A DNA stretch of 64,000 nucleotides, taken from NCBI RefSeq assembly GCF_900157385.1, contig NZ_LT717697.1, forward strand, positions 1-64,000. Direction: 5' to 3'. The position numbers and the translations under genes were made by a program. Below the pieces are notes generated by a model. It saw only the letters and a program-made list of their open reading frames with translations, was not told where the DNA came from and made no database searches. Position 1 is the first letter of the stretch. Each line of letters opens with the position of its first letter. The DNA comes from Mycobacterium terramassiliense (GTDB taxonomy: Bacteria > Actinomycetota > Actinomycetes > Mycobacteriales > Mycobacteriaceae). This document shows positions 31,432 to 43,969 of the stretch, in pieces.

Positions 31432-34400
31432 ATGGTGGACCAACTCCAGCATGCGACCGAGGCGCTGCGCAAAGCGCTGGTTCAGGTGGAACGCCTGAAG
31501 CGCACCAATCGTGCGCTGCTGGAGCGGTCGAGCGAACCGATCGCCATCGTCGGCATGTCGTGCCGGTTCCCCGGCGGGGTCGAGACCCCGGAAGACCTGT
31601 GGCGGATGGTTGCCGACGGCCGCGACGTGATCACCGAGTTTCCCACCGACCGCGGGTGGGACGTGGCGGGGCTGTTCGACCCGGACCCCGACGCGCGCCA
31701 CAAGACGTACGCCCGCACCGGGGGTTTCGTCGACGGCGTCGCGGACTTCGACCCGGCTTTCTTCGGGATCGCGCCCAGCGAGGCGCTGGCGATGGATCCC
31801 CAGCACCGGATGCTGCTGGAGCTGTCCTGGGAGGCGCTGGAGCGGGCCGGGATCGATCCGACCGGCCTGCGGGGCAGCGCCACCGGCGTGTTCGCCGGCC
31901 TCATCGTGCAGGGCTACGGGATGCTGGCCGAGGAGATCGAGGGCTATCGGCTCACCGGCATGACATCCAGCGTCGCGTCGGGGCGGGTCTCCTACGTGCT
32001 CGGCCTGGAGGGCCCGGCGGTGTCGGTGGACACGGCGTGCTCGTCGTCGTTGGTGGCGTTGCACATGGCGGTGCAGTCGCTGCGGTCCGGGGAGTGCGAC
32101 CTCGCCCTGGCCGGGGGTGCGACCGTCAACGCGACGCCGACCGTCTTCGTCGAATTCAGCCGGCACCGCGGGCTGGCGCCCGACGGCCGCTGCAAGGCCT
32201 ACGCCGGCGCCGCCGACGGGGTGGGCTGGTCCGAGGGCGGCGCGATGCTGGTCGTCGAGCGGTTGTCGGACGCCCAGCGGTTGGGTCATCCGGTGTTCGC
32301 GGTGGTCCGGGGTTCGGCGGTCAACCAGGACGGTGCGTCCAACGGGTTGACCGCACCCAACGGCCCGTCGCAGCAGCGGGTGGTGCGCGCCGCGTTGGCC
32401 AACGCCGGATTGTCGACCGCCGACGTGGACGTGGTCGAGGGCCACGGCACCGGCACGACGTTGGGCGACCCGATCGAGGCACAGGCGCTGCTGGCCACCT
32501 ACGGCCAGGACCGCACCGAGCCGTTGTGGCTGGGATCGATCAAGTCGAACATGGGCCACACGCAGGCCGCCGCGGGCGTCGCCGGCGTCATCAAGATGGT
32601 GCAGGCGATGCGCCACGAGACGTTGCCGGCGACGCTGCACGTCGATCAGCCCAGCCCGCACGTGGATTGGTCGGCGGGGTCGGTGTCGCTGCTGACCGAG
32701 GCGCGCCCCTGGCCGGCCGGCGGCCGGGCTCGCCGGGCGGGCGTGTCGTCGTTCGGGATCAGCGGCACCAACGCGCACGTGATCGTGGAGGGCGTGCCGG
32801 TTTCGGGGACCGCCGTCGAGCAACCGCAGGCCGGTCCCAGGCCCGGGGTGCTGCCGTGGGCCGTGTCGGCAAAGTCGGCCTCGGCGTTGCGATCTCAGGC
32901 CGCTCGGCTGGCGGCGCATCTGCGCGCCCACGGCGAGCTCGATGCCGCCGACGTGGCGTGGACGCTGGCGGGCCGGTCGAGCTTCGAGCATCGGGCCGTC
33001 GTTGTCGGGAGCGATCGGGACCGGTTGCTCGCGGGCCTCGACGAGCTGGCCGCCGACGAGCCCGTGTCGGTCGTTCGCGGCACCGCCGCGCCCGCGGGAA
33101 AGACCGTCTTCGTCTTCCCCGGACAAGGCTCCCAGTGGCTGGGCATGGGCATCGAATTGCTCGATACCGCACCGGTTTTCGCCCAACAGATCGAGGCTTG
33201 CGCCGGGGCTTTCTCCGAGTTCGTCGACTGGTCGCTGACCGATGTCCTGCGTGGCGCTCCGGGCGCCCCGGGCATGGACCGGGTGGACGTCGTGCAGCCG
33301 GTGTTGTTTGCGGTGATGGTGTCGCTGGCCGAACTGTGGAAGTCGGTCGGAGTGAGCCCCGATGCGGTGATCGGGCACTCGCAGGGCGAGATCGCCGCGG
33401 CCTATGTCGCCGGCGCGTTGTCGTTGCGCGACGCCGCCCGGGTGGTCACGCTGCGCAGCAAGCTACTGAGGTCGCTGGCCGGCCCCGGCGGCATGTTGTC
33501 CATCGCCTGCAGCACCGAACGTGCCCGGGAATTGCTGGCGCCCTACGGCAACCGGGTCAGCATCGCCGCCGTCAACGGCCGGTCGGCCGTCGTGGTGTCG
33601 GGTGACGTGGCGGCCCTGGACGAACTCGTCGCCTTCTGCGCCGACCTGGAGTTGCGCACGCGGCGCATCGACGTCGACTACGCGTCGCATTCGGTCGAGG
33701 TCGAGGCGATCCGCGGTGAGCTCGCCGAGGCGCTGGCCGGTCTCGAGCCGCGCTCGTCGCGCACGGCTTTCTTTTCCACCGTGACCGGAAACCGTTTGAA
33801 CACGGCGGGATTGGACGCCGAATACTGGTACCGAAACATCCGGCAGACCGTTCAGTTCGACCAGGCGGTGCGCAGCGCGTGCGAGCACGGGTACCGCACT
33901 TTCATCGAATCCAGCCCACATCCCGCGTTGATCGCCGGGATCGAAGACACCGCCAATGATTGCGCCGCCGGTGACACCGAGGCCATCGTCGTCCCCACCC
34001 TGGGTCGCGACGACGGCCGGCTCGAGCGGTTCCTCACCTCCGCGGCCACCGCGTTCTGCGCGGGAGTGGGCGTGGATTGGCGAGGCGTGCTCGACGGCGC
34101 GGGCTTCGTGGAACTGCCGACGTACGCCTTCGACCGCCGGCGGTTTTGGCTGTCCGGGGAAGGCGTCGCCGCCGACGCCGCGGGCTTGGGGCAGGCGACC
34201 AGCGAGCACCCTCTGCTGGGTGCGGTGGTGGAGCTGCCGGCCTCGGGCGGGGTGGCGCTGACGGGCCGGCTGGCACCGAGCCTGCAGTGGTGGCTGGCCG
34301 ACCACGCCGTGTCCGGAGTGGCGGTGTTCCCCGGCGCGGGGTTTGTGGAGTTGGCGATCCGCGCCGGCGACGAGGTCGGATGTTCGACGGTCGACGAACT

Positions 34401-37400
34401 GACGCTGCAGGCGCCGTTGCTGTTGCCCGCCAAGGATTCCGCGTCCGGCTCTGTCGCGGTGCAAGTCGTGGTGGGCGCCGAGGAACAGGGCGGCCGGCGG
34501 GGCGTATCGATCTTCTCGCGCGCCGACGCCGGTTCGGGCTGGGTGTGCCACGCGGAGGGCACGCTGAGCACCGGGTCGATCGAGCCCGGTGTGGACCTGT
34601 CGGTGTGGCCGCCGACCGGCGCGGTCGCGGTCGATCCCGGCGACTGCTACGAACGGCTGGCCGCGCGCGGGTACGACTACGGCCCCGCGTTCCGGGGATT
34701 GACCGCAACCTGGGTCCGCGGCGACGAGGTGTTCGCCGAGGCGCGGCTGCCCGACTCCGCCGGGGCCGTCACCGGTTTCGGCCTGCACCCCGCCCTGCTC
34801 GACGCGTCGATGCATGCCTTGGTGGTGGGTCACCAAACCGACGGCCAGGCCGAGGAAGTGGTGTTGCCGTTCGCATGGCAGGGCGTCTCGCTGCATGCCG
34901 CCGGCGCATCGGCGGTGCGCGCCCGCTTCGCGCCGGCGGCAGCTTCGGCGGCCTCCAGGACGGTCTCCATCGAGCTCGCCGACGGACTCGGCTTGCCGGT
35001 GCTGTCGGTGCGGGCGATGGCGGCCCGTCCGGTGAGCGAGCGGCAGCTGCGCGCGGCCGTGTCCGGCGCGGGCCCGGACCGGTTGTTCGAGGTGAACTGG
35101 TCGCCGGCAACGATCGCCACCGACGCCGAGCCGGCCGTTCACCAAGTATTCGAATCCGTTGCGGCCGAGGATGATCCGGTGGGGGGAGCGCATGAGCGCA
35201 CCCGCCGGGCGCTGACCGCCGTGCAGTCGTGGTTGACCGAGCACGACTCCGGGGTGCTGGTGGTCGCCACCCGGGGCGCGGTGGCTTTGGCGGGGGAGGA
35301 CGTCACCGATTTGGCCGGCGCCGCGGTGTGGGGGCTGGTGCGGTCTGCCCAGACCGAGCACCCCGGCCGCATCGTGCTGGTTGATTGCGATGCGCCGCTG
35401 GACGATGGCGCGATAGCCACCGCGCTGGCGGTCGGCGAGCCGCAAATCGTGCTGCGTGGCGGCGCGGCGCATTGCCCGCGGGTGCGGGGCAGCCGCGCGG
35501 TCGACGGGATTATGACGCCCCCCGCCGATCGGCCCTGGCGCCTCGGCATCAGCACCGCGGGTACCTTCGAAAACCTGCAACTGGAGCCGGTTCCCAATGC
35601 CGACGCCCCGCTGGAGCCGGGCCAGGTCCGGGTGGCCCTGCGCGCCATCGCCACCAACTTCCGCGACGTCATGATCACGCTGGGCATGTTCACCCACGAG
35701 GCCCTGCTCGGCGGCGAGGGTGCCGGCGTGGTGGTCGAGGTCGGGCCCGGGGTCACCGAGTTCGCGGTCGGCGACTCGGTGTACGGATTCTTCCCCGACG
35801 GCAGCGGCACGCTGGTGCCCGGCGATGTGCGGCTGTTGGTGCCGATGCCGTCCGACTGGTCCTACGCCGAAGCCGCCGGCATCTCAGCGGTTTTCACCAC
35901 CGCGTACATGGCGTTCATCCACCTGGCCGACGTCAAGCCGGGACAGCGGGTGCTGGTGCACGCCGCCGCCGGCGGCGTGGGGATGGCCGCGGTTCAGCTG
36001 GCGCGCCACCTGGGCCTGGAGGTGTTCGCCACCGCCAGCCGCGGCAAGTGGGACACCCTGCGGGCCATGGGCTTTGACGACGACCACATCGCTGATTCCC
36101 GCAGCCTGGACTTCGAGGACAAGTTCCGGGCGGTCACGGGCAGGACCGGCGTGGCCGGGATGGACGTGGTGCTGGACTCGCTGGCCGGCGAATTCGTCGA
36201 CGCCTCGCTCCGGCTGGTCGCCCCCGGCGGCACGTTCCTGGAGATGGGCAAGACCGACATCCGCGACCCGGACGCCGTCGCCCAGGAATACCCCGGTGTG
36301 CGCTACCGGGCCTTCGACCTGTTCGAGCCCGGCCGCCCGCGGATGCACGAGTGGATGCTGGAGCTGGCCGGCCTGTTCGACGCCGGGATCCTTAAGCCGT
36401 TGCCGGTCACGACGTTTGACATTCGGCGCGCGCGCACCGCATTGCGCTACCTGAGCCAGGCCCGCCACATCGGCAAGGTCGTGATGACCGTGCCCACTGG
36501 GCCGGGTGCCGGGCTGGCCGGCGGCACCGTGCTGATCACCGGCGGAACCGGGATGGCCGGTTCGACACTGGCCCGTCATCTGGTGGCGCACCACGGCGTT
36601 CGGGACCTGGCGTTGCTGAGCCGCCGGGGCGCGGACGCGCCCGGCGCCGCCGAACTGGTCGCCGAGCTGGAGGCCGCCGGGGCCCGGGTGCGGGCGGTCG
36701 CGTGCGATGCGGCCGACCGGGTCGCGCTGGCGGCGGTGATCGCCGACATCACGACGCAACGGCCGCTCTCGGGCGTCATCCATGCCGCCGGCGTGCTGGA
36801 CGACGCCATGCTCACCTCGCTGACGCCGGAGCGCGTCGACGAGGTGTTGCGGGCCAAGGTCGACGCGGCGTGGAACCTGCACGAATTGACCCGCGATCTG
36901 AATCTGTCGGCGTTCGTGATGTTTTCGTCGATGGCCGGGCTGGTGGGTTCGTCGGGCCAGGGCAACTACGCGGCCGCCAACTCGTTCCTGGATGGGCTGG
37001 CCGCGCATCGGCGGGCACACGGACTGCCCGCGATCTCGCTGGCGTGGGGGCTGTGGGATCAAGCCAGCGCCATGACCGGTGAGCTGGACGCCGCCGACCT
37101 CGCCCGGCTCGGCCGCGACGGAATCCTGGCGCTGTCCTCGGCCGAGGCGATGGAATTGTTCGACACCGCGTTGATCGTCGACGAACCGTTCCTGGCGCCC
37201 GCCCGCATCGACCTCGGGGCGCTGCGCGCGCACGCCGTCGCGGTACCCCCCATGTTCGCCGACCTGCTCAACGCGCCGACCCGGCGCCGGGTCGACGACA
37301 CGCTGGCCGCCGCGAAGTCGAAATCGGCTCTCGCGCAACGCCTGCAGGGGCTGGCGGAAGCCGAGCAGCACGCCGTGTTGCTGGACCTGGTGCGCTCGCA

Positions 37401-40400
37401 CATCGCCACGGTGCTGGGGAACACCAGCGCCGACGCGATCGACGCGGACAAGGCGTTCCAGGAGTTGGGCTTTGATTCGCTGACGGCGGTCGAAATGCGC
37501 AACCGGCTCAAAACCGCGACCGGGTTGGCCCTGTCGCCGACGCTCATCTTCGACTACCCGACGCCCAACGGCCTGGCCAGCTACATGCGCACCGAACTCG
37601 CCGGGGTGCCGCAGGAAATCAAGCAGGCCCCCGTGATTCGTGCCACCGGCGACGATCCCATCGCGATCGTCGGCATGTCGTGTCGCTATCCGGGCGGGGT
37701 GAATACCCCCGACGACCTGTGGGACATGCTCACCGAGGGTCGCGACGTGCTCTCCGAATTCCCGAGCGATCGCGGTTGGGACCTGGCCGGGCTGTACAAC
37801 CCCGACCCCGACGTTCCGGGCACCTGCTACACCCGCACCGGTGGCTTCGTGGACGGCGTCGCCGATTTCGACCCCGCCTTCTTCGGCATCGCCCCGACCG
37901 AGGCGCTGGCCATGGATCCGCAGCAACGGCTGTTCCTCGAGCTGTCCTGGGAAGCCCTGGAGCGCGCGGGAATTGAGCCCGGCGGCCTGCGCGGCAGCGC
38001 CACCGGCGTATTCGCCGGGGTATACACGCAGGGCTACGGCATCGGCGCCGCGCCGGCCGCGGAGGGGTTCCGGCTGACCGGGCAGTCGTCGAGCGTGGCG
38101 TCGGGGCGTATTTCGTATGCGCTGGGGCTGGAGGGCCCCGCGGTCTCGGTGGACACGGCGTGCTCGTCGTCGTTGGTGGCGTTGCACATGGCGGCACAGT
38201 CGCTCCGTTCGGGCGAATGCGACCTGGCCCTGGCGGGCGGGGTCACGGTCAACGCGACGCCCGACATCTTCGTGGAGTTCAGCCGGATGCGCGGGTTGTC
38301 GGCGGACGGCCGGTGCAAGGCCTACGCGGGCGCGGCCGACGGCACCGGATTCTCCGAGGGCGGCGGCATGCTGGTGGTGGAGCGGTTGTCGGACGCGCAG
38401 CGGCTCGGCCATCCCGTGCTGGCCCTTATGCGGGGTTCGGCGATCAACCAGGACGGCGCCTCCAACGGGTTGACCGCCCCCAACGGTCCCTCGCAGCAGC
38501 GGGTGGTGCGCGCGGCGCTGGCCAACGCCGGGTTGTCCGCGGCCGAGGTCGACGCGGTCGAGGGCCACGGCACCGGAACGACTTTGGGCGATCCCATCGA
38601 GGCGCAGGCGTTGTTGGCGACCTACGGGCAGGATCGCGGTGAGCCGCTGCGGCTGGGGTCGATCAAGTCGAACATGGGTCACACGCAGGCCGCCGCGGGC
38701 GTCGCCGGGGTGATCAAGATGGTCCTGGCGATGCGCCACGAACTGCTGCCCGCCACGCTGCATGTCGACGAGCCCAGCCCGCACGTGGATTGGTCGGTGG
38801 GCTCGGTGTCGTTGCTGACCGAGGCCCAACCCTGGCCGGCCACCCGGGCGCGCCGCGCCGGCGTTTCGTCCTTCGGCATCAGCGGCACCAACGCCCACGT
38901 GATCATCGAGGCGGCCCCCCTCGAGGCGGCGCCCGCCGCCCCACGGCCCGACCTACCGGTGGTGCCGTGGGCGATCTCGGCAAAGTCATTGGCGGCGTTG
39001 AGCTCTCAGGCCGCTCGGCTGGCCGGACACCTGCGCCAACGCAGCGAGCTCGACGTCGCCGACGTCGCGTGGTCGCTGGCCGGCCGCTCCAACTTCGAGC
39101 ATCGGGCCGTGGTCGTCGGTGCCGGCCGCGAACAATTGCTGAACGGCCTCGACGGGCTGGCCGCCGGCGAGGCCCCCGCCGTCGTCCAAGGCACGGCGAC
39201 GCCCGGCAAGACGGTCTTCGTCTTCCCCGGCCAGGGCTCCCAGATCCTCGGCATGGGAGCGGGGTTGCACGCCGCATACCCGGTCTTCGCCGAGGCGTTC
39301 GACGCCGTGCTGGCCGAGCTGGACCAGCACCTGTTGCGGCCGCTGCGAGACGTCGTGTGGGGCCGCGACGAAACCCTGCTCAACACGACCGAATTCGCGC
39401 AGCCGGCCCTGTTCGCCGTGGAGGTCGCCCTGTTCCGGCTGCTCGAATCCTGGGGGGTGCGGCCCGACTTCGTGCTGGGCCACTCGATCGGTGAGATCTC
39501 CGCCGCCCACGTTGCCGGCGTGCTGTCGCTAGAGAACGCGGCGGTCCTGGTCGCCGCCCGGGGCCGGTTCATGCAGGCGCTGCCGGCGGGCGGGGCGATG
39601 ATCGCCGTGCAGGCCACCGAAGAGGAGGTGCGGCCGCTGCTGCCCCCCGGCGTGGGTATCGCGGCGGTCAACGGGCCGGCCGCGGTGGTGATTTCGGGCG
39701 CGGAAGAGGCGGCGGCCGCGGTCGCCGATCGGCTCCGCGCCGACGGGCGCCGCGTGCACCGACTCGCCGTGTCCCACGCCTTCCACTCCCCGTTGATGGA
39801 CCCGATGATCGACGAATTCGGCACCGTCGCGGCGGGACTGACCGTCGGCAAGCCCATCATCCCGATCGTCTCGAACGTCACCGGGCAGCTGGCGGGCGAC
39901 GACTTCGCCTCCGCGGCGTACTGGAAGCGGCACGTTCGGGAGGCGGTGCGATTCGCCGACAGCGTGCGTTTCGTACACTCGGCCGGCGCCAACCGTTTCT
40001 TTGAGGTCGGCCCGGGCGGCGGGCTGACCGCGGCGATCGAGGAGTCGCTCCCGGACGCCCCGATCACCACCATGTCGGCGCTGCGCAAGGACCGCCCGGA
40101 GCCGGCGACACTGGTCAATGCCGTCGCGCAAGGATTCGTCGCCGGGATGGACGTCGACTGGCGCGCCGCATTGGGGACCGGCAGGTTCGTCGAATTGCCC
40201 ACGTACGCCTTCGAACGGCGGCGCTTTTGGCTCTCCGGCGACGGTGCCCCGGCCGACGCCGAAGGTCTGGGTCTGGCCGCCGGCGAACACGCCTTGCTGG
40301 GCGCGGTGGTGGAGCTGCCCGGCTCCGGCGGCGTGGTGCTGACCGGCCGATTGTCGCCCACCGCGCAGGGCTGGCTCAACGATCACGCCGTCGGTGGCGT

Positions 40401-43400
40401 CGTGCTGTTCCCCGGCGCGGGGTTTGTGGAGCTGGCGATCCGCGCCGGCGACGAGGTGGGCTGCGGAATAGTCGACGAGCTGAATTTGGCTGCGCCCCTG
40501 GTGTTGCCGGCGGGTGGCTCGGTCGCGGTTCAGGTCGTGGTCGGCGGCCCGGACGATGCGGGCGCCCGCGCGGTGTCGGTGTTCTCACGCGCGGAGGCGG
40601 GGTCTGGTTGGTCGCTGCACGCCGAGGGCCTCCTGCGGGCGGGGTCGGTGCGGCCGGGCGCGGACCTGTCGGCGTGGCCACCCGTGGGCGCCGTGCCGCT
40701 GGATATCGGCGACGGCTACGAGCAACTGGCCGAGCGCGGCTATGGGTACGGACCCGCATTCCGCGGCCTGACGTCGATGTGGCGCCGCGGCGACGAAGTG
40801 TTCGCGGAGGTCGCACTGCCCGAGGACGCCGGAGTGTCGGTGACCGGGTTCGGGGTTCACCCCGCGATGCTCGACGCCGCACTGCACGCGGTGATCCTGG
40901 CGTCGGACGACGGCGAGCTCCCAGCAGGTTCGATGCTGGTGCCGTTCTCCTGGCAGCAGGTGTCGCTGCATGCCGCCGGCGCCGCCGCGGTGCGGGCGCG
41001 GATCATGCCGGTGGGCCAGTCGGCCGTGTCGATCGAGCTGGCCGATGGGCTGGGGCTGCCGGTGCTCTCGGTGGGGTCGATGGTCGCCCGGCCGGTGACC
41101 GATCAGCAGCTGCTGGCGGCGGTGTCGAACTCGGGGCCGGACCGGCTCTTCGAGGTCATCTGGTCGGCCCAGCCGCTGTCCGCGGTGCAGCCGGTCTCGG
41201 TGTCGGCCTGGGGGACAGCGGAACTCGACGGCGCCGAGGCCGAGCCTACGGCGGTGGTATTCGAATCGGCACCGGTGGCCGGTGACGTCGTGACGGAGGT
41301 GTACGCGGCCACGCGCGCGGTGCTGCCGGTGCTGCAGTCGTGGTTGGCCCGCGACGGGGCGGGGACGCTGGTGGTGTCGACGCGCGGCGCGATGGCGTTG
41401 CCGGGGGAGGACGTCACCGATCTCGCGGGCGCCGCGGTGTGGGGTCTGGTGCGCTCGGCGCAGACCGAGCATCCCGGCCGAATCGTGCTCGTCGACACCG
41501 ATGCTCCGCTGGATGCCGACGCGGTCGCGGCGGTGCTGGCGGCCGCCGAGCCGCAGGTGGTGCTGCGCAACGCGACGGTCTACTCGGCGCGGGTGCACGG
41601 CAGCCGCGCCGTCAGCGGCCTGTTGGTGCCGCCCGACGACGGGCCATGGCGGCTCGGCATGAGCAGTTACGGCACCATCGAGAACCTGCGGCTGGAGCGG
41701 ATCGGAGATGCCGACGCGCCGCTGGGCCCCGGTCAGGTGCGGGTTGCCATGTCGGCCATCGCCGCCAACTTCCGCGACGTGATGATCGCGCTCGGCCTGT
41801 ATCCCGATCCCGACGCCGTCATGGGCATCGAGGGCTCCGGCGTCGTGGTCGAGATCGCCTCGGGCGGCGGGCGTTTCGCGGTCGGCGACCGCGTCATGGG
41901 CCTCTTCCCCGACGGCACCGGGACGATCGCCACCACCGACCAGCGACTGCTCGCCAAGGTTCCGGCCGGCTGGTCGCACACCGCCGCCGCGACGGCCTCG
42001 GTCGTGTTCGCGACGGCCCGCTATGCGCTGGTCGACCTGGCGGCCGCGCGGCCCGGCCAGCGGGTGCTGGTGCACGCCGCCGCCGGTGGGGTCGGGATGG
42101 CGGCCGTGCAACTGGCCCGTCACCTCGGCCTTGAGGTGTTCGCGACGGCCAGCCGCGGCAAGTGGGACACGCTGCGGGCCATGGGCTTTGACGACGACCA
42201 CATCGCGGACTCCCGCAGCCTGGAATTCGAGGACAAGTTCCGCGCGGTCACCGGTGGGCGAGGCGTGGACCTGGTGCTCGACTCGCTGTCCGGCGATTTC
42301 GTCGACGCGTCCCTGCGGCTGGTTGCCCCCGGTGGGGTGTTCTTGGAGATGGGCAAGACGGACATCCGCGAGCCCGCGGCCGTCGCCCGCGACCACGCCG
42401 GGGTGCGCTATCGCGCCTTCGACCTCTTCGAGGCCGGACCGGAGCGCATCGCGCAGCTGCTCGACGAGCTGGTGGCGCTGTTCGGCGAGGACGCGCTGCA
42501 ACCGTTGCCGGTCACCAGGTTTGACGTGCGGCGCGCGCCCGCGGCGTTGCGCTACCTGAGCCAGGCCCGCCACGTCGGCAAGGTCGTGATGAGCATGCCC
42601 GACGCCTGGGTGGCGGGCACGGTCCTGATCACCGGCGCCACCGGCATGGCGGGTTCGGCACTGGCGCGCCACGTCGTGGCGCGGCACGGTGCGCGCAACC
42701 TGGTGCTGATCAGCCGGCGCGGGCTGGACGCACCGGGCGCCGCGGAGCTGGTGACCGAGCTGACCGCGGCCGGCGCCCAGGTGCAGGTGATCGCCTGCGA
42801 CGCGGCGGACCGCGAGGCCGTCGCCAAGGTGCTCGCCGATATCCCGGTGCAACGACCGCTGTCCGGGGTGATCCACGCGGCGGGGGTCCTCGACGACGCG
42901 GTCATCTCGTCGCTGACGCCGGAGCGCGTCGACGCGGTGTTGCGGGCCAAGGTCGACGCGGCGTGGAACCTGCACGGGCTCACCCGCGACCTCGATGTGT
43001 CGGCGTTCGTGATGTTTTCGTCGATGGCCGGGCTGGCGGGCGCGTCCGGTCAGGCCAACTACGCCGCGGCCAACTCCTTCCTCGACGGGTTAGCCGTGCA
43101 CCGGCGGCGGCAAGGGTTGCCGGCGATCTCGCTGGCCTGGGGCCTGTGGGATCAGGCCAGCGCGATGACCGGCGCGCTGGGCACCGCGGACCGCGCCCGG
43201 TTCGGCCGGGACGGGATCGTCGCGATGTCCTCCGACGAGGCGCTGGAGTTGATGGACACCGCCCTGATCGTCGACGAGCCGTTCATGTTGCCCGCCCACA
43301 TCGACCTGGCGGCACTGCGCGTCAAGTTCGACAACGGCACGTTGCCGCCCATGTTCGTCGATTTGATCAACGCGCCGACGCGACGGCAGGTGGACGACTC

Positions 43401-43947
43401 ACTGGCCGCGGCCAAGTCGAAATCGGCACTGCTGCAGCGCCTCGAAGGGCTGCCCGAAGACGAGCAGCAGGAGGTGCTGCTGGACCTGGTGCGGTCCAAT
43501 ATCGCCACCGTGCTGGGCAACTCCAGCCCCGAGTCCATCCATCCGGACCGGGCGTTCCAGGAGCTGGGCTTCGACTCGCTGACCGCCGTCGAGATGCGGA
43601 ACCGTTTGAAATCCGCTACGGGCCTTGCGCTTTCGCCGACTCTGATCTTCGACTATCCGAACTCGGCGGCGCTGGCCGGCTACATGTACCGGGAACTCGT
43701 CGGTTCGTCGGAGCAGCAGGCTCCGGCGGTCGCGCCCGGAGAGGCCGAAATCCAGCGCGTCGTCGCATCCATTCCCGTCAAGCGCCTGCGCCAGGCGGGG
43801 GTGCTCGAACTGCTGCTCGCGCTGGCGAACGAGGCCGACACCAGCGGTGCCGCGGCCCCTGCGGCGACCACCGAAACGGACATCGCGGGCATGGACCTCG
43901 ACGCGCTTGTCAATGCGGCGCTGCTGAACGAGGACGACGACGAATAG
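31432..43947 (+). CDS. pks12: Pks12, two-module mycoketide synthase
   Basis: The product is 4171 residues, a modular type I polyketide synthase with two full modules. Module 1: KS from about residue 36 (active Cys in VDTACSSS), AT about 560-880 (GHSQGE), DH from 924 ([11 protein letters not shown]), ER 1370-1690 ([14 protein letters not shown]), KR from 1697 and ACP near 2015 ([10 protein letters not shown]). Module 2 repeats the order: KS from 2073, AT from 2593 (GHSIGE), DH 2952, ER 3406-3720, KR 3728, ACP about 4045. AT1 carries YASH, the methylmalonyl mark; AT2 carries HAFH, the malonyl mark. Alternating extension with full reduction gives the methyl-branched chain of mannosyl-phosphomycoketide. 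An N-terminal coiled coil and an acidic C terminus act as docking ends for the known modularly iterative assembly. Confidence 0.97.
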   Translation: MVDQLQHATEALRKALVQVERLKRTNRALLERSSEPIAIVGMSCRFPGGVETPEDLWRMVADGRDVITEFPTDRGWDVAGLFDPDPDARHKTYARTGGFVDGVADFDPAFFGIAPSEALAMDPQHRMLLELSWEALERAGIDPTGLRGSATGVFAGLIVQGYGMLAEEIEGYRLTGMTSSVASGRVSYVLGLEGPAVSVDTACSSSLVALHMAVQSLRSGECDLALAGGATVNATPTVFVEFSRHRGLAPDGRCKAYAGAADGVGWSEGGAMLVVERLSDAQRLGHPVFAVVRGSAVNQDGASNGLTAPNGPSQQRVVRAALANAGLSTADVDVVEGHGTGTTLGDPIEAQALLATYGQDRTEPLWLGSIKSNMGHTQAAAGVAGVIKMVQAMRHETLPATLHVDQPSPHVDWSAGSVSLLTEARPWPAGGRARRAGVSSFGISGTNAHVIVEGVPVSGTAVEQPQAGPRPGVLPWAVSAKSASALRSQAARLAAHLRAHGELDAADVAWTLAGRSSFEHRAVVVGSDRDRLLAGLDELAADEPVSVVRGTAAPAGKTVFVFPGQGSQWLGMGIELLDTAPVFAQQIEACAGAFSEFVDWSLTDVLRGAPGAPGMDRVDVVQPVLFAVMVSLAELWKSVGVSPDAVIGHSQGEIAAAYVAGALSLRDAARVVTLRSKLLRSLAGPGGMLSIACSTERARELLAPYGNRVSIAAVNGRSAVVVSGDVAALDELVAFCADLELRTRRIDVDYASHSVEVEAIRGELAEALAGLEPRSSRTAFFSTVTGNRLNTAGLDAEYWYRNIRQTVQFDQAVRSACEHGYRTFIESSPHPALIAGIEDTANDCAAGDTEAIVVPTLGRDDGRLERFLTSAATAFCAGVGVDWRGVLDGAGFVELPTYAFDRRRFWLSGEGVAADAAGLGQATSEHPLLGAVVELPASGGVALTGRLAPSLQWWLADHAVSGVAVFPGAGFVELAIRAGDEVGCSTVDELTLQAPLLLPAKDSASGSVAVQVVVGAEEQGGRRGVSIFSRADAGSGWVCHAEGTLSTGSIEPGVDLSVWPPTGAVAVDPGDCYERLAARGYDYGPAFRGLTATWVRGDEVFAEARLPDSAGAVTGFGLHPALLDASMHALVVGHQTDGQAEEVVLPFAWQGVSLHAAGASAVRARFAPAAASAASRTVSIELADGLGLPVLSVRAMAARPVSERQLRAAVSGAGPDRLFEVNWSPATIATDAEPAVHQVFESVAAEDDPVGGAHERTRRALTAVQSWLTEHDSGVLVVATRGAVALAGEDVTDLAGAAVWGLVRSAQTEHPGRIVLVDCDAPLDDGAIATALAVGEPQIVLRGGAAHCPRVRGSRAVDGIMTPPADRPWRLGISTAGTFENLQLEPVPNADAPLEPGQVRVALRAIATNFRDVMITLGMFTHEALLGGEGAGVVVEVGPGVTEFAVGDSVYGFFPDGSGTLVPGDVRLLVPMPSDWSYAEAAGISAVFTTAYMAFIHLADVKPGQRVLVHAAAGGVGMAAVQLARHLGLEVFATASRGKWDTLRAMGFDDDHIADSRSLDFEDKFRAVTGRTGVAGMDVVLDSLAGEFVDASLRLVAPGGTFLEMGKTDIRDPDAVAQEYPGVRYRAFDLFEPGRPRMHEWMLELAGLFDAGILKPLPVTTFDIRRARTALRYLSQARHIGKVVMTVPTGPGAGLAGGTVLITGGTGMAGSTLARHLVAHHGVRDLALLSRRGADAPGAAELVAELEAAGARVRAVACDAADRVALAAVIADITTQRPLSGVIHAAGVLDDAMLTSLTPERVDEVLRAKVDAAWNLHELTRDLNLSAFVMFSSMAGLVGSSGQGNYAAANSFLDGLAAHRRAHGLPAISLAWGLWDQASAMTGELDAADLARLGRDGILALSSAEAMELFDTALIVDEPFLAPARIDLGALRAHAVAVPPMFADLLNAPTRRRVDDTLAAAKSKSALAQRLQGLAEAEQHAVLLDLVRSHIATVLGNTSADAIDADKAFQELGFDSLTAVEMRNRLKTATGLALSPTLIFDYPTPNGLASYMRTELAGVPQEIKQAPVIRATGDDPIAIVGMSCRYPGGVNTPDDLWDMLTEGRDVLSEFPSDRGWDLAGLYNPDPDVPGTCYTRTGGFVDGVADFDPAFFGIAPTEALAMDPQQRLFLELSWEALERAGIEPGGLRGSATGVFAGVYTQGYGIGAAPAAEGFRLTGQSSSVASGRISYALGLEGPAVSVDTACSSSLVALHMAAQSLRSGECDLALAGGVTVNATPDIFVEFSRMRGLSADGRCKAYAGAADGTGFSEGGGMLVVERLSDAQRLGHPVLALMRGSAINQDGASNGLTAPNGPSQQRVVRAALANAGLSAAEVDAVEGHGTGTTLGDPIEAQALLATYGQDRGEPLRLGSIKSNMGHTQAAAGVAGVIKMVLAMRHELLPATLHVDEPSPHVDWSVGSVSLLTEAQPWPATRARRAGVSSFGISGTNAHVIIEAAPLEAAPAAPRPDLPVVPWAISAKSLAALSSQAARLAGHLRQRSELDVADVAWSLAGRSNFEHRAVVVGAGREQLLNGLDGLAAGEAPAVVQGTATPGKTVFVFPGQGSQILGMGAGLHAAYPVFAEAFDAVLAELDQHLLRPLRDVVWGRDETLLNTTEFAQPALFAVEVALFRLLESWGVRPDFVLGHSIGEISAAHVAGVLSLENAAVLVAARGRFMQALPAGGAMIAVQATEEEVRPLLPPGVGIAAVNGPAAVVISGAEEAAAAVADRLRADGRRVHRLAVSHAFHSPLMDPMIDEFGTVAAGLTVGKPIIPIVSNVTGQLAGDDFASAAYWKRHVREAVRFADSVRFVHSAGANRFFEVGPGGGLTAAIEESLPDAPITTMSALRKDRPEPATLVNAVAQGFVAGMDVDWRAALGTGRFVELPTYAFERRRFWLSGDGAPADAEGLGLAAGEHALLGAVVELPGSGGVVLTGRLSPTAQGWLNDHAVGGVVLFPGAGFVELAIRAGDEVGCGIVDELNLAAPLVLPAGGSVAVQVVVGGPDDAGARAVSVFSRAEAGSGWSLHAEGLLRAGSVRPGADLSAWPPVGAVPLDIGDGYEQLAERGYGYGPAFRGLTSMWRRGDEVFAEVALPEDAGVSVTGFGVHPAMLDAALHAVILASDDGELPAGSMLVPFSWQQVSLHAAGAAAVRARIMPVGQSAVSIELADGLGLPVLSVGSMVARPVTDQQLLAAVSNSGPDRLFEVIWSAQPLSAVQPVSVSAWGTAELDGAEAEPTAVVFESAPVAGDVVTEVYAATRAVLPVLQSWLARDGAGTLVVSTRGAMALPGEDVTDLAGAAVWGLVRSAQTEHPGRIVLVDTDAPLDADAVAAVLAAAEPQVVLRNATVYSARVHGSRAVSGLLVPPDDGPWRLGMSSYGTIENLRLERIGDADAPLGPGQVRVAMSAIAANFRDVMIALGLYPDPDAVMGIEGSGVVVEIASGGGRFAVGDRVMGLFPDGTGTIATTDQRLLAKVPAGWSHTAAATASVVFATARYALVDLAAARPGQRVLVHAAAGGVGMAAVQLARHLGLEVFATASRGKWDTLRAMGFDDDHIADSRSLEFEDKFRAVTGGRGVDLVLDSLSGDFVDASLRLVAPGGVFLEMGKTDIREPAAVARDHAGVRYRAFDLFEAGPERIAQLLDELVALFGEDALQPLPVTRFDVRRAPAALRYLSQARHVGKVVMSMPDAWVAGTVLITGATGMAGSALARHVVARHGARNLVLISRRGLDAPGAAELVTELTAAGAQVQVIACDAADREAVAKVLADIPVQRPLSGVIHAAGVLDDAVISSLTPERVDAVLRAKVDAAWNLHGLTRDLDVSAFVMFSSMAGLAGASGQANYAAANSFLDGLAVHRRRQGLPAISLAWGLWDQASAMTGALGTADRARFGRDGIVAMSSDEALELMDTALIVDEPFMLPAHIDLAALRVKFDNGTLPPMFVDLINAPTRRQVDDSLAAAKSKSALLQRLEGLPEDEQQEVLLDLVRSNIATVLGNSSPESIHPDRAFQELGFDSLTAVEMRNRLKSATGLALSPTLIFDYPNSAALAGYMYRELVGSSEQQAPAVAPGEAEIQRVVASIPVKRLRQAGVLELLLALANEADTSGAAAPAATTETDIAGMDLDALVNAALLNEDDDE
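31540..43680 (+). repeat. Internal duplication: the two pks12 modules
   Basis: Modules 1 (about 31540-37600) and 2 (about 37660-43680) are direct repeats with an offset of about 6.11-6.12 kb. Some stretches are almost identical at the DNA level, for example the ER cofactor region around 35940-36130 and 42055-42245. Such repeats can recombine or collapse in assembly. Confidence 0.8.
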
Positions 43948-43969
43948 CCATGTTCGGGATGAGCAGTCC

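Noticed and set aside
35884..38898. A 1004-codon open frame on the minus strand inside pks12.
   Set aside because: It is antisense to highly conserved PKS domains. Long antisense frames are expected in very GC-rich coding DNA, and the translation has no domain character.
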